A DNA stretch of 15,060 bases from Fimbriimonadaceae bacterium (GCA_020849075.1 JADLGZ010000114.1:1-15060), one strand, 5' to 3'. Shown: positions 6,638 to 15,007, counted from the first letter of the stretch. The notes: generated by a model not told the origin, from the letters alone. Program-made: numbers and translations.

Positions 6638-7768
6638 TTAGAGGTCGCCAGCGCCAAAGTTGGCGATGACTACGTCAATGTCAGCCGCATCTACTTCACC
6701 CGATGCGTCTACATCGCTGTTGGGATTACCGGTTCCACCAGGCCACATTTGGCCAAAATCGGCAATCGTTTGATCAATGTCGGCGGCATCTACTTCGCCG
6801 GAGGTGTCTACATCGCCATTGACCATCACGACGTTACCGGTGATGGCCTGGTTAGCGCCGGTCAAGTTAACTGGGACGCTGTTCTTCAAGAACGAGGAAC
6901 CATCAAAGACAATGGTAGCGGCACCACTTGCCGTTGACGGTACATCAATACTAAAGCCAGCGGATGCGGTCGTAGCCAGTACGGAGCCGGTCGTGATCGC
7001 AGAAGTACCCACCATGACCGCGTAGCGGATCTGGCGCGAATTGGTCATTACGACATCATTTAACTGCAGATTTCCGGAGATAGTCTGGGACGATGTGTTG
7101 GTTGAAAACGTGTACATCAAATCGCCAGCCGTCGTGATCTGCTGATCCGGAGCCGTGATTTGGTTCTGGTACATGGAAATCGGATCCCAAGCACCATCAT
7201 CATCATCGCCGCCCGTTGTCGTTGCTTCGAAGTGAATCGTGTCACCGAGTTGGAGCCCAAGGGTTGAAAGATAGACCTGATAGGTGGCGGTGTTCCCAGT
7301 AATCATCGAAATCATGCCAGGCGTGCCGAGCCAAGTTGCACCGGCAGGAGTTCCACCACCAAAGTCGGTCCCGTTCCAGATTCGGGCTTCGAAGCCACCA
7401 AAGGCTCCATCAACCCAACCGCCAATCCAACGGTTTGAACCGCCAGCAATGTTGAATAGACGAGGCCAACCAGTCGAGAGTCCAGTGTTGTATCCCGATC
7501 CCGTATCAGGGCCATGGATAGCCATAACGAGCTTGATCCAGTTTGGATTCTGCATGTCAGGGCCAACAGTCGTGAACGTAAAGGTGACCCTCGGCTCGTT
7601 GTTATTGTTGGTGTCCAGATCGGTCACGATTTCTAGGCCGAGAAGATCCACATTCGGGTTGCCATAGGTCGTCATTGGAGCATTGACGTCACCACTGACA
7701 TCGTTAAACTTTACGGCCATCGCCGGGGCGACGGCACATACAAGCGCCATTGCTAAGAGTTGCTTCAT
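6638..7768 (-). CDS. Secreted protein with C-terminal dockerin-like repeats
   Basis: A 376-aa protein from the ATG at 7768. An in-frame upstream start at 7807 would add 13 residues before the signal peptide and is less likely. Residues 1-18 are a signal peptide ending AMA. Residues 19 to about 230 form a beta-rich domain paralogous to the PEP-CTERM neighbour (shared GDVNAPMTTYGNPNVDL at 26-42, EATTTGG, GAWDPIS, QITAPDQ). Residues about 230-316 (SQTISGNLQLNDVV onward) look like a second beta-sandwich, a module often placed before dockerin-like ends in Fimbriimonas-type proteins. Residues 317-373 hold two calcium-loop repeats, DVDTSGEVDAADID and DVDASGEVDAADID, each followed by an xxIAxFG helix, as in type I dockerins. 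In this phylum such tails may bind surface partners, not a cellulosome. No catalytic motif is seen. Confidence 0.85.
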   Translation of the reverse strand: MKQLLAMALVCAVAPAMAVKFNDVSGDVNAPMTTYGNPNVDLLGLEIVTDLDTNNNNEPRVTFTFTTVGPDMQNPNWIKLVMAIHGPDTGSGYNTGLSTGWPRLFNIAGGSNRWIGGWVDGAFGGFEARIWNGTDFGGGTPAGATWLGTPGMISMITGNTATYQVYLSTLGLQLGDTIHFEATTTGGDDDDGAWDPISMYQNQITAPDQQITTAGDLMYTFSTNTSSQTISGNLQLNDVVMTNSRQIRYAVMVGTSAITTGSVLATTASAGFSIDVPSTASGAATIVFDGSSFLKNSVPVNLTGANQAITGNVVMVNGDVDTSGEVDAADIDQTIADFGQMWPGGTGNPNSDVDASGEVDAADIDVVIANFGAGDL

Positions 7769-7865
7769 TGTATTTGTTGCCTCAAACTTCGTTAATGAAC
7801 AGATCAAGCATCATGCCATGCCCCCAATTCCATTGGCAAGGACGACACCAGAAGAGTCCATCAAC

Positions 7866-7896
7866 ATGATACTGCAAGTGTGAATACGTATACACA
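7866..7896 (-). promoter_or_regulatory. Promoter/operator of the dockerin-like gene (palindrome plus -10)
   Basis: The plus strand reads TGTGAATACGTATACACA at 7879-7896, the same palindrome as at 6530-6547 with a different single mismatch; TGTGAATACGTAT is identical in both. On the minus strand TATCAT (7871-7866) sits at exactly the same distance from the palindrome as TACAAT in the other copy, and the ATG is about 98 bp further on. The shared geometry argues for common regulation. Confidence 0.6.
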
Positions 7897-7939
7897 ACTT
7901 TTTTCACCTTGATTTTGAGGCGCCTAATTTCTGGCAGAA

Positions 7940-10900
7940 TTACCGGGCATCAATGGATGCGACCTCGCGATCCACTTCGGAGATGGTCATTTCGAGCATG
8001 GTCAGCATGGCTTCACAAGCGGCCACCGGCCCACCTGAGAAGGGCCAGATCAGCTGGCCGCGTGTGAAATAGCAGTCTCGATGTTGACGGCTCATCAAGT
8101 TCCACACTCTCGGGTTTATGTCCGCGCTCTGCTTGAACGTGACGGCAATCCGCCCCCCATTCCCATCCACCTTTTCAATTTTGAGTTCAAGAGCCCGGAG
8201 CCGAAGGCGCATAATCCAGAGTGCCCTCTTGACTTCGTCCGGGGCCCGGCCATATCGGTCTTGAATTTCACCTTCGATTTTGGCGAGATCTTCCTTCGAA
8301 CGACTACTCATCATAACCTTATAAAAGTACAATCTCTGGCCTTGATCTTCTATATAAGATTCCGGAATGAGTGCCTTGGTTGGCAAATCGAGAGACGGTA
8401 ACGGCTCAATGCCTTCAAGAGGGTCACGGTACGAAGCTTTTGCCCCGGCTCCATCAGCATGGGCCTTGAGGAAGCTAATTTCCTCGCCTATCAGCTGAGT
8501 GAAGAGATCATAGCCGACCGCCGCCATCGTGCCGTGTTGCTTCGCGCCAAGCAGATCGCCGGCACCCCGAATCTGCAGATCACGGAACGCAAGATTGTAA
8601 CCGCTACCTAAACTGCTGAACTCTTGCAGAGCCTGCAACCGACTCAACGCACCCTCGGTGAGTTCCTTGCTATCCGAGTGAAGGAGGTAGGAATATGCTT
8701 GTCGGTCAGAGCGTCCGACTCGCCCTCTCAGCTGATAGAGTTGGGCTAGCCCCATCTTGTCGGCGTTCTCAACAATGAGGGTGTTCGCGTTCGGGATGTC
8801 GAGCCCGCTTTCCACAATGGTGGTGGACAACAGCACATCCGCTTCGCCCTTGATGAAGCCAACCATCACGGGCTCAATTTCACTCTCGCTCATCTGCCCG
8901 TGCCCCACCACAATTCTCGCGTTTGGGGCAAGCTTCTTGAGTTGCTCGTGAACGTGATGAATGCCCTGCACCCGGTTGAAAACGTAATAGACCTGACCGC
9001 CACGGGCCATTTCGCGCAGAATCGCTTCCTTGACGACCTCTCGACTGTAAGGGCGTACAAAGGTTCGAATCGGAAGTCGCCCAGGTGGGGGGTCCGTAAT
9101 CAGAGACATTTGACGCAAGTCCATAAGGGCCATGCTGAGAGTTCGGGGAATCGGGGTTGCCGAAAGAACGAGGACATCCACGCTGACCCGAAGCTTCTTC
9201 AGCAATTCCTTCTGCTTGACACCAAACTTTTGCTCCTCGTCGATGATGACCAAACCCAAGTCTTTGAACGTGATCTCTTGGCTCAAGAGAGCATGCGTGC
9301 CGATGACCAGCTGACTCTCACCGCTTTCAATCGCCCGCAGAGTGTCTTTACGCTCGGCGCCCGTGCGAAAGCGGTTCAATAGATCCATCCGAAGCGGAAA
9401 GGGGGCTAAACGTTCTTGGAAGTTCCTGAAGTGTTGCTCGCTCAGAATCGTTGTGGGGCAAAGAACTGCGACTTGCTTACCTGCTTGGGCGACCTTGAAG
9501 GCGGCCCGGATAGCCACTTCGGTCTTGCCAAAGCCGACATCGCCGCAAACCAAGCGATCCATCGGATAGTCATTGTTCAGGTCCCGTTTGACTTCCTGAA
9601 TCGCCGTCATCTGACTGGCTGTCTCCACGTAGGGAAATGTCGCCTCCATCTCCCCCTGCCAGGGGGAGTCCGGGCCGAAAGGGGGGCGCTCGACAGTTTT
9701 CCGCTCGGCGTATAGTTTGGTGAGGTCCCGAGCGAATTCCCGCGCCTCCTCGCGAGCTTTCTTGACCGTGCGTTGCCACTCGCCGCCTGTCAGCCGGTTG
9801 AGCTTGGGCATTGCATCTCCAGGGTTTAGATACTTCTGGATGCGGTCAAGTTGGTCGGCAGGCACAAAGAGCTTGTCAGGAGCGGCGTACTGAATATAGA
9901 GGTACTCCTTCTCAACTCCGGCCACTGTGCGTTTGGTCAACCCTTGGAAGACCCCAATCCCAAAATTGATATGCACGACATAATCCCCTTCCTTGAGATC
10001 GAGAACCGTAGTGATCGGGAGGCCTTCACTAAATTTGCGCTGAGGCAACTTGAGCCGTCCGACGCCAAACAATTCCTGATCGGTCAGGAGGACTTGCTTA
10101 CTTGCAGGGTGGATAAAGCCTCCGGCCAAGTTCCCGGCGATGATATGAAGGCCAGGCTCATGGATCGTCGTCTCGTCCGCATCCGATGAGAACAATTCGA
10201 CTTGTTCCAGCATCGCCTTGGCACGAGTTGGCTGATCCGTCGCCACGATAACTCGAAAACCTTGATCCTGCCAGCCCTTCAGCCCTTGGACCAACTGAGC
10301 CGCATGTCCTCGGTACGGCTCTGTGGAAAGTGCCTCCATATCGAATGTTTCATTGGGCTTGAGCCAGTCTGGCAGAGCGGCCATATTCGTCATGGTGAGC
10401 CAAGGCTCATGGGCGGCCATCCGCTCCGGCGGCAACATGAAGTCATTGGCCGTTGACTTGAGAGTTTCGCCTCTATCTCGTCGGGCTTCGAGGGCCTGGC
10501 GAAGGTCATCTTCGGCCCGGGCGGCAATGGGCTCGAGTTCAAATGGATCGTCAATGATGACGAGCCCATCCTCACCCACTAAATCAATGGCGCATTCACT
10601 GTCCGGGTGCAAGAGGGGGCGATACAATTCCAACCGATCAAAGTAAGACCGCATGCGGAGCAGCCGAATGTCATCCGCGACTAGGGTCCGGAGCCTCTCG
10701 GAAGCGCTTTCGCCCAGTTGGCTAGCCTCCGCCTCCAAAGTTGCCTCGATGATCCCGATGAAGGCGTGGATATCCGCTTCCGCGGGATACAGCACCTCGC
10801 GACTTGGAGCAAGTTCGAGGTTGTCGATCTTCCCCACCGATCGTTGCGAGTTTGGATCAAACAGGCGAAGACTTTCGACCTTATCATCGAAGAACTCTAG

Positions 10901-11479
10901 CCGAGCGGGCTGCTCAATACCCATTGCGTAGATGTCAAGAATGCCTCCTCGCTGGCTGAATTGACCGGGTACGCGCACGGGGTCTGCCGGCTCATAGCCC
11001 AACCTAACTAACAACTCCCGAAGGTCTTCAGGATCAACCCTATCCCCCACCGTGATGGTGCGAAATGCGCTTTGCAAGAACTCGCGCGGCAGGGTGCGCT
11101 CCAGAGCAGCTTGCGGTGTCGCGATCACGAACCCGGGCGTATCGTTAATCAAGAACCGCAGGGCACCAATCCGGTCGCTCAGGGCAACCGATTCGGGGGT
11201 CGCGTCTTCGAAGAGGGCACCCAGCGCACTGGGAAGTTGCCGGATCGCGCCCTCCGGAACCCCACAGAGGATGAGCTTGGCTTGCCAGGCAAGGGCTCTT
11301 TCGTAGTTGGAGCAAAGCAGTAAGACTTTTCTAGGGGCCTTAAGATACTGAGCCGCCACGAGAGCGGGGCGAGCGTCAGGCGCAACGGTGCACCACTCCG
11401 TCGGAGATAACGGAGGGGTTAGGGCTCCCGCGAGGGATTCAAGTTGATCGAGTTGCGCGACCCACTGGGCAAGACGCAT
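7940..11479 (-). CDS. mfd: Transcription-repair coupling factor Mfd
   Basis: A 1179-aa protein, close to the 1148 aa of the E. coli protein. Mfd recognises RNA polymerase stalled at DNA damage, removes it with its ATP-driven translocase and recruits UvrA for nucleotide excision repair. Domains in order: a UvrB-homology N-terminal part with FSQRGGILDIY (174-184); the RNA polymerase-interacting domain, about 495-560 (EGDYVVHINFGIGVFQGL start); then the superfamily 2 translocase with Walker A GDVGFGKTE (646-654), DEEQ box (747-750), SATPIPRT (773-780), QLRGRVGRS (916-924) and the RGAGDLLG region (971-978); and a C-terminal regulatory domain. All key motifs are intact. It starts with ATG 40 bp after the sigma factor stop and has no strong Shine-Dalgarno, so it may share the upstream transcript. 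No clear terminator follows it. Confidence 0.97.
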   Translation of the reverse strand: MRLAQWVAQLDQLESLAGALTPPLSPTEWCTVAPDARPALVAAQYLKAPRKVLLLCSNYERALAWQAKLILCGVPEGAIRQLPSALGALFEDATPESVALSDRIGALRFLINDTPGFVIATPQAALERTLPREFLQSAFRTITVGDRVDPEDLRELLVRLGYEPADPVRVPGQFSQRGGILDIYAMGIEQPARLEFFDDKVESLRLFDPNSQRSVGKIDNLELAPSREVLYPAEADIHAFIGIIEATLEAEASQLGESASERLRTLVADDIRLLRMRSYFDRLELYRPLLHPDSECAIDLVGEDGLVIIDDPFELEPIAARAEDDLRQALEARRDRGETLKSTANDFMLPPERMAAHEPWLTMTNMAALPDWLKPNETFDMEALSTEPYRGHAAQLVQGLKGWQDQGFRVIVATDQPTRAKAMLEQVELFSSDADETTIHEPGLHIIAGNLAGGFIHPASKQVLLTDQELFGVGRLKLPQRKFSEGLPITTVLDLKEGDYVVHINFGIGVFQGLTKRTVAGVEKEYLYIQYAAPDKLFVPADQLDRIQKYLNPGDAMPKLNRLTGGEWQRTVKKAREEAREFARDLTKLYAERKTVERPPFGPDSPWQGEMEATFPYVETASQMTAIQEVKRDLNNDYPMDRLVCGDVGFGKTEVAIRAAFKVAQAGKQVAVLCPTTILSEQHFRNFQERLAPFPLRMDLLNRFRTGAERKDTLRAIESGESQLVIGTHALLSQEITFKDLGLVIIDEEQKFGVKQKELLKKLRVSVDVLVLSATPIPRTLSMALMDLRQMSLITDPPPGRLPIRTFVRPYSREVVKEAILREMARGGQVYYVFNRVQGIHHVHEQLKKLAPNARIVVGHGQMSESEIEPVMVGFIKGEADVLLSTTIVESGLDIPNANTLIVENADKMGLAQLYQLRGRVGRSDRQAYSYLLHSDSKELTEGALSRLQALQEFSSLGSGYNLAFRDLQIRGAGDLLGAKQHGTMAAVGYDLFTQLIGEEISFLKAHADGAGAKASYRDPLEGIEPLPSLDLPTKALIPESYIEDQGQRLYFYKVMMSSRSKEDLAKIEGEIQDRYGRAPDEVKRALWIMRLRLRALELKIEKVDGNGGRIAVTFKQSADINPRVWNLMSRQHRDCYFTRGQLIWPFSGGPVAACEAMLTMLEMTISEVDREVASIDAR

Positions 11480-11519
11480 GTAGATTCAGATGGTACCTCT
11501 ACCGCTTCATCGTGGTAAG

Positions 11520-12410
11520 TCAAAGCAATATCTGCCGGAACTCTTGGATCATCAACGGAGACTTTAGCTTGCGCAGGCCCTTTTGTTCAATCTGACGAAT
11601 GCGCTCCCGCGTTAGGCCAAAATGGGTGGCGACTTCTTCAAGGCGGCGAGGAAGGCCATCCGTGAGACCGTACCGCATCAAGATTACTTCCCGTTCCCGG
11701 GGATGCAACGATGACAGGGCCTCCTCTATGCGTTGTCGGATGAGGCCCCGGACAGCTCCCTCGGCATCCGCCGAAGCGGTCCGATCTTCGATGAACTCAT
11801 ACATTGCCCCATCAAAACCCTCACCAGCGGGCACATCCAAGGAAACGGGGTCGCTTGTAATGCGCAACAAGGCCCGTACCCGTGAAGTTGAACAGTCCAT
11901 CTCTTTCGCCAGCTCTTCGGGGGACGCGTCGCGACCCAATTCTTGCTGCAGGCGAGCGCCGATCCGCGCAAGCTTGGCAATCGCTTCCGAAAGGTGAACA
12001 GGAACTCGAATCGTGCGCCCCTGATCAAAAATAGATCTCGAGATGCTCTGTCGAATCCACCACGTTGCGTACGTGCTAAATCTGAAGCCCTTCTGAGGGT
12101 CGTACTTCGCAACCGCTCGAATGAGGCCAAGATTTCCTTCTTGGATCAGGTCGCCGAGGGATAGACCCCTTCCCGTGAATCTCTTAGCAATGCTGACCAC
12201 GAGTCGGAGGTTTGCTTCAACTAACGCGTCACGCGAACTTTGACAGCCATTGCATGCTCGGCGAGCCAAATCACATTCTTGATCCTTGGTGAGCAGCGCG
12301 GTCCGACCAATCCGGCGAAGCCAAATGCCGATGTCATCTTCCAGATCGCCCCGCGATCCTTGTAAACCTTGTGCCCGCTTTACCGAAGCCGATATCATTG
12401 CCACACTCAT
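11520..12410 (-). CDS. RNA polymerase sigma-70 factor (RpoD/SigA-type, compact)
   Basis: A 296-aa protein from the ATG at 12410; an in-frame TTG at 12458 would give 312 aa but has no ribosome site, while the ATG has GGGGGAAG 6 nt upstream. Regions are recognisable: 1.2 (DDIGIWLRRIG), 2 (NLRLVVSIAKRFTGRGLSLG, DLIQEGNLGL, YATWWIRQSISRSI), 3 (TIRVPVHLSEAIAKL and the LGRDASPEELA helix), and 4 with the helix-turn-helix (LEEVATHFGLTRERIRQIEQ). There is no region 1.1 or non-conserved insert, so it is shorter than E. coli RpoD and resembles compact group 1 or group 2 sigma factors. RFSTYATWWIRQ and VPVH are typical of housekeeping factors. Its place just after dnaG, as in the macromolecular synthesis operon, supports a primary sigma role, but a second sigma elsewhere cannot be excluded. 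Confidence 0.93.
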   Translation of the reverse strand: MSVAMISASVKRAQGLQGSRGDLEDDIGIWLRRIGRTALLTKDQECDLARRACNGCQSSRDALVEANLRLVVSIAKRFTGRGLSLGDLIQEGNLGLIRAVAKYDPQKGFRFSTYATWWIRQSISRSIFDQGRTIRVPVHLSEAIAKLARIGARLQQELGRDASPEELAKEMDCSTSRVRALLRITSDPVSLDVPAGEGFDGAMYEFIEDRTASADAEGAVRGLIRQRIEEALSSLHPREREVILMRYGLTDGLPRRLEEVATHFGLTRERIRQIEQKGLRKLKSPLMIQEFRQILL

Positions 12411-12435
12411 CGCAGACTTCCCCCACTCGGGAAAG
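12411..12435 (-). promoter_or_regulatory. Shine-Dalgarno inside a hairpin before the sigma gene
   Basis: On the minus strand CTTTCCC (12435-12429), a short loop and GGGGGAAG (12424-12417) can pair over 7 bp with one G-U. The 3' arm is the Shine-Dalgarno itself, 6 nt before the ATG at 12410. Folding would hide the ribosome site. Whether this regulates translation is not known. Confidence 0.5.
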
Positions 12436-12487
12436 CACTGTGAGTTATTACTATACAAGCAATTCGCGTAGGGTGCGAGGAGAATTG

Positions 12488-14203
12488 TTAAGATTTCTTG
12501 TTTTTTAACGCCTCGAGACCTTCCTGGATGAGTTGGAGCTTGGAGTCATCATGATCAGAACCACTCCCTATGAGGTGTAAATCTCGCTCGGCTTTCTTCC
12601 CTTCCAGCCACCTGATTGCGTCTTCAAGAGCATCACGGCCGATTGGAACGATCGCTTTTGCCTCCAGCATAACAAGCAGGTCCTGAACGTTGGGCTCCAA
12701 ACTTGGGACCCATTGATCGGCCGGTCCGCTGGGAGGTTTGAGCCCCCATTTCGCAATCAGCGCGGTGGCGACCGATTGGCCTTCGCCAGTGAAAAACAAC
12801 TCCCGCGTTAGGCATTGGAAAGCAAGTTCCCTAAGTTCAGGGACGAGGAGGGCTTGCAGAACTTGTGCCTCGCTGGCATTGACCGGGGCCTTTGGAACCT
12901 TTGCGGCAACTTGGGCGGTCACTTTCGTTGTCCCTTTGCGCCGGCGCATCACCTCCCGCTTGATTAACTTCTCAGCCGCGACCCGGTCCCGAATACCGGG
13001 ATATAGGCCAGCAAGCTCGGTAGTGTAACGTTCGATCTCGAGCAGTATCGTCGCCGAGGCAAGAATTGCGAAGGCCTCTTCCCAAAAGTCATCCTTACTG
13101 GGATCCGAACGAGACCGTAACTGTTCCATCCGAAACTCCGTTGGAGCCAACCCCCCTTTGACGGCGCCAATAACCGCCTCCGCACCCCCAATTCTCAAAA
13201 GGGTATCGGGGTCTTCGCCCTCCGGCATTAGAGCAATCCTTACCTTAATGCCTTGAGACGACAACACCTGCTCAGCGCGATCGGCGGCGGTTTGCCCCGC
13301 CCTATCTGCGTCGTAAAAGATCACAACCTCGTTGGCCCAACGCTTGATCAGAGCGGCATGCTCCTCGCTGAGGCTAGTTCCCAATGAGGCGACTGCCTCG
13401 CGGATTCCGGCCCGATGACAAGCGATGACATCCATGTATCCTTCGACCAACACGGCCCGGCCCGAATCCGCCATCACTGTTCGAGCACGATGCATACCGT
13501 AGAGGGTTCGTCGCTTGGAGAAGAGCGGCGTATCGCTACTGTTTATGTACTTGGGGATGCCATCACCAATAATCCTCCCACCGAAGGCGACCAGCTTCCC
13601 GCGCTCGTCGTGGATTGGAAAAGTGAGGCGACTTCGGAACCGGTCAAAGTAACCACCGCTGGCATCGCGCTCCACCAAGAAAAGCTCTTGGCACTCCTGC
13701 AAAGTGTATCCAGCCTTCTTTAGGTGGTTGGCTAGGAAATCCCCGCTCGCGGGGCCAAAGCCGATGCCCCATTCGTTCAGCGTTATCTCATCGAGTCCGC
13801 GTTCGCGGCAGACTGCCTTCGCTTCCTTTGAATCAGCAAGCTGAGCGACGAAGAAGTCTTGGGCCAGATTCATGGCGGCCTGTTGGCGCTGTTTTAGGGC
13901 AATTTCTGGGTCGGATGGACGGCGACTCAGTTCAACGCCTGCTTCAGCGGCCAGAGCCTCGAGGGCCTCCCGAAAGGTGAGCCGGTCCATCTCCATGACG
14001 AAGTTGAACACATCCCCGCGGGCACCGCAAGACCAACAGCGATAGGTGCCAGTGGAGGGATTGACGCTGAAGGATGGGTTCTTGTCGTCATGAAAGGGGC
14101 AGAGGCCGGTGTAGCCTCTGCCCGATTTTTTCAGATTGACGCGCCTTTCAACGACGTTGACAATGTTGATCCGTGACCGGACTTTATCAACGTCGTCGGA
14201 CAC
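12488..14203 (-). CDS. dnaG: DNA primase DnaG
   Basis: A 571-aa protein that lays down RNA primers for chromosome replication with the replicative helicase. The N-terminal zinc-binding domain has Cys35, His38, Cys56 and Cys59 (CPFH...CWSCG). The RNA polymerase core with the TOPRIM fold follows: VEGYMD (253-258) supplies the catalytic Glu254, and FYDADRAG (296-303) the metal-binding Asp298 and Asp300. The C-terminal part (about 420-571) is poorly conserved and should be the helicase-binding domain. Length is normal for the family. The start is GTG at 14203 (VSDDVDKVRSRINIV), which fits the family N-terminus. It lies 6 bp after the stop of the Gly-rich secreted protein gene, and the sigma factor gene follows after 77 bp, so these genes are probably co-transcribed. 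Confidence 0.96.
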   Translation of the reverse strand: MSDDVDKVRSRINIVNVVERRVNLKKSGRGYTGLCPFHDDKNPSFSVNPSTGTYRCWSCGARGDVFNFVMEMDRLTFREALEALAAEAGVELSRRPSDPEIALKQRQQAAMNLAQDFFVAQLADSKEAKAVCRERGLDEITLNEWGIGFGPASGDFLANHLKKAGYTLQECQELFLVERDASGGYFDRFRSRLTFPIHDERGKLVAFGGRIIGDGIPKYINSSDTPLFSKRRTLYGMHRARTVMADSGRAVLVEGYMDVIACHRAGIREAVASLGTSLSEEHAALIKRWANEVVIFYDADRAGQTAADRAEQVLSSQGIKVRIALMPEGEDPDTLLRIGGAEAVIGAVKGGLAPTEFRMEQLRSRSDPSKDDFWEEAFAILASATILLEIERYTTELAGLYPGIRDRVAAEKLIKREVMRRRKGTTKVTAQVAAKVPKAPVNASEAQVLQALLVPELRELAFQCLTRELFFTGEGQSVATALIAKWGLKPPSGPADQWVPSLEPNVQDLLVMLEAKAIVPIGRDALEDAIRWLEGKKAERDLHLIGSGSDHDDSKLQLIQEGLEALKNKKS

Positions 14204-14209
14204 TTGAGG

Positions 14210-15007
14210 TTAGGCCTTACCGGCGGCCACTACGACGCCCGTAACATGGTGCGGGGTGTTGGGTCGAGTTCGGGACAGTCGGAATGCAACACGATCTTTC
14301 ACCAAGTAGCGAACAACAATGTTATCGCCGTTGATTTCGTAGGCATCCGGTGCACCATACCTCTTGATCAGATCGTTGAAGTGCATGTCGAAGGTGATGC
14401 CCTTGCGAGTTCTCACCTTGCTGTCCTTCAGCCCAAGTGCTTCGATTTGCACGACGCGATTGAACTTATCAAACACAAAACCGTAATGAGCATTGGCTCG
14501 CTTGTAGACCCAGCGCGTGTAAACAACTCGGTCCGAACTGCCACCGCCACCACCGCCGCTAGCTTCACCACCGCCGCCGCCAGCGTCCGTTCCTCGACGA
14601 GCAGGAGCACCCTCGCCTTCCGCGCCATCGGCGCCTTGCCGAAGTTGGCGGAATTGAGTATCGCCGGTACCAAATGGGTCACCGATCATCGTGGGAGCTT
14701 TACCGGGAGTGTCCGTCGTTCCTAAGGTCGTTTGCTGAGCCTGGGCACCCGTTGATGAGCCACCGCCGCCACCGCCGCCATTGGCTCCGCCGCCACCGCC
14801 GCCGCCTTGGCTATTCAGGGATAGAGCCAAAATCTCATCCGGAGAGCCGTAAACATTGACCACTCGCGTGCCGGTGTCATAAAGCTTAATGCCGACCAAA
14901 CCGGTCTCGGCCGAGGTTGACCGAGCGCTGGGACGGGAACTTTGTGCGTTGATGAATACTCCGCTCACAACGAGCGCGCTGACCACCAAGGTTCGAAATC
15001 GAAACAT
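14210..15007 (-). CDS. Secreted Gly-rich protein with two YGxPD motifs
   Basis: A 265-aa protein that I do not recognise. Residues 1-21 are a signal peptide (cleavage likely after INA). Two similar segments flank a low-complexity centre: GLVGIKLYDTGTRVVNVYGS plus PDEI (36-59) and RKGITFDMHFNDLIKRYGAP plus DAY (201-223). Both follow the scheme G-I-x-x-x-x-x-x-x-x-V/I-x-x-x-Y-G-x-P-D, which suggests a duplicated small alpha/beta module. Between them lie Gly runs (68-83 and 143-157) encoded by GGC/GGT-type triplets, with Gln/Thr- and acidic-rich linkers. The C-terminal third (160-265) is mostly short beta strands. It is exported and probably acts at the cell envelope; the role is unknown. The ATG at 15007 has a weak GGATGAG upstream. 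Its stop is 6 bp before dnaG. Confidence 0.75.
   Translation of the reverse strand: MFRFRTLVVSALVVSGVFINAQSSRPSARSTSAETGLVGIKLYDTGTRVVNVYGSPDEILALSLNSQGGGGGGGANGGGGGGGSSTGAQAQQTTLGTTDTPGKAPTMIGDPFGTGDTQFRQLRQGADGAEGEGAPARRGTDAGGGGGEASGGGGGGSSDRVVYTRWVYKRANAHYGFVFDKFNRVVQIEALGLKDSKVRTRKGITFDMHFNDLIKRYGAPDAYEINGDNIVVRYLVKDRVAFRLSRTRPNTPHHVTGVVVAAGKA

Noticed and set aside
6424..6657. Minus-strand frame reading through the PEP-CTERM leader from 6657
   Set aside because: It spans the terminator hairpin and operator and is out of frame with the PEP-CTERM gene; the composition gives no sign of a real protein.
7897..7939. Terminator for mfd in the gap after its stop codon
   Set aside because: Only a weak, bulged AATTCT/AGAAATT pairing and a short AGGCGCCT palindrome are visible, which is not enough for a terminator call.
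8900..9715. Several plus-strand open frames within mfd
   Set aside because: They lie entirely antisense to strongly conserved Mfd translocase motifs and show no recognisable domain or ribosome site.
12436..12487. Possible promoter for the sigma gene with TATAGT (minus strand, near 12455-12450)
   Set aside because: A -10-like element is present but no acceptable -35 was found at 16-18 bp, so it was not listed as a feature.
13415..13723. Plus-strand open frame of 102 codons within dnaG
   Set aside because: It is antisense to the conserved TOPRIM region of the primase and has no independent support.
14204..14725. Plus-strand open frame of 173 codons over the Gly-rich protein gene
   Set aside because: It is antisense to a gene with signal peptide and good position. 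Its Ala/Thr/Ser-rich composition is what the reverse of Gly-rich triplets produces.
14539..14815. Repeated CCGCCACCGCC-type blocks, considered as a repeat array or CRISPR-like element
   Set aside because: They are irregular triplet repeats encoding poly-Gly within an open reading frame, with no repeat-spacer structure.
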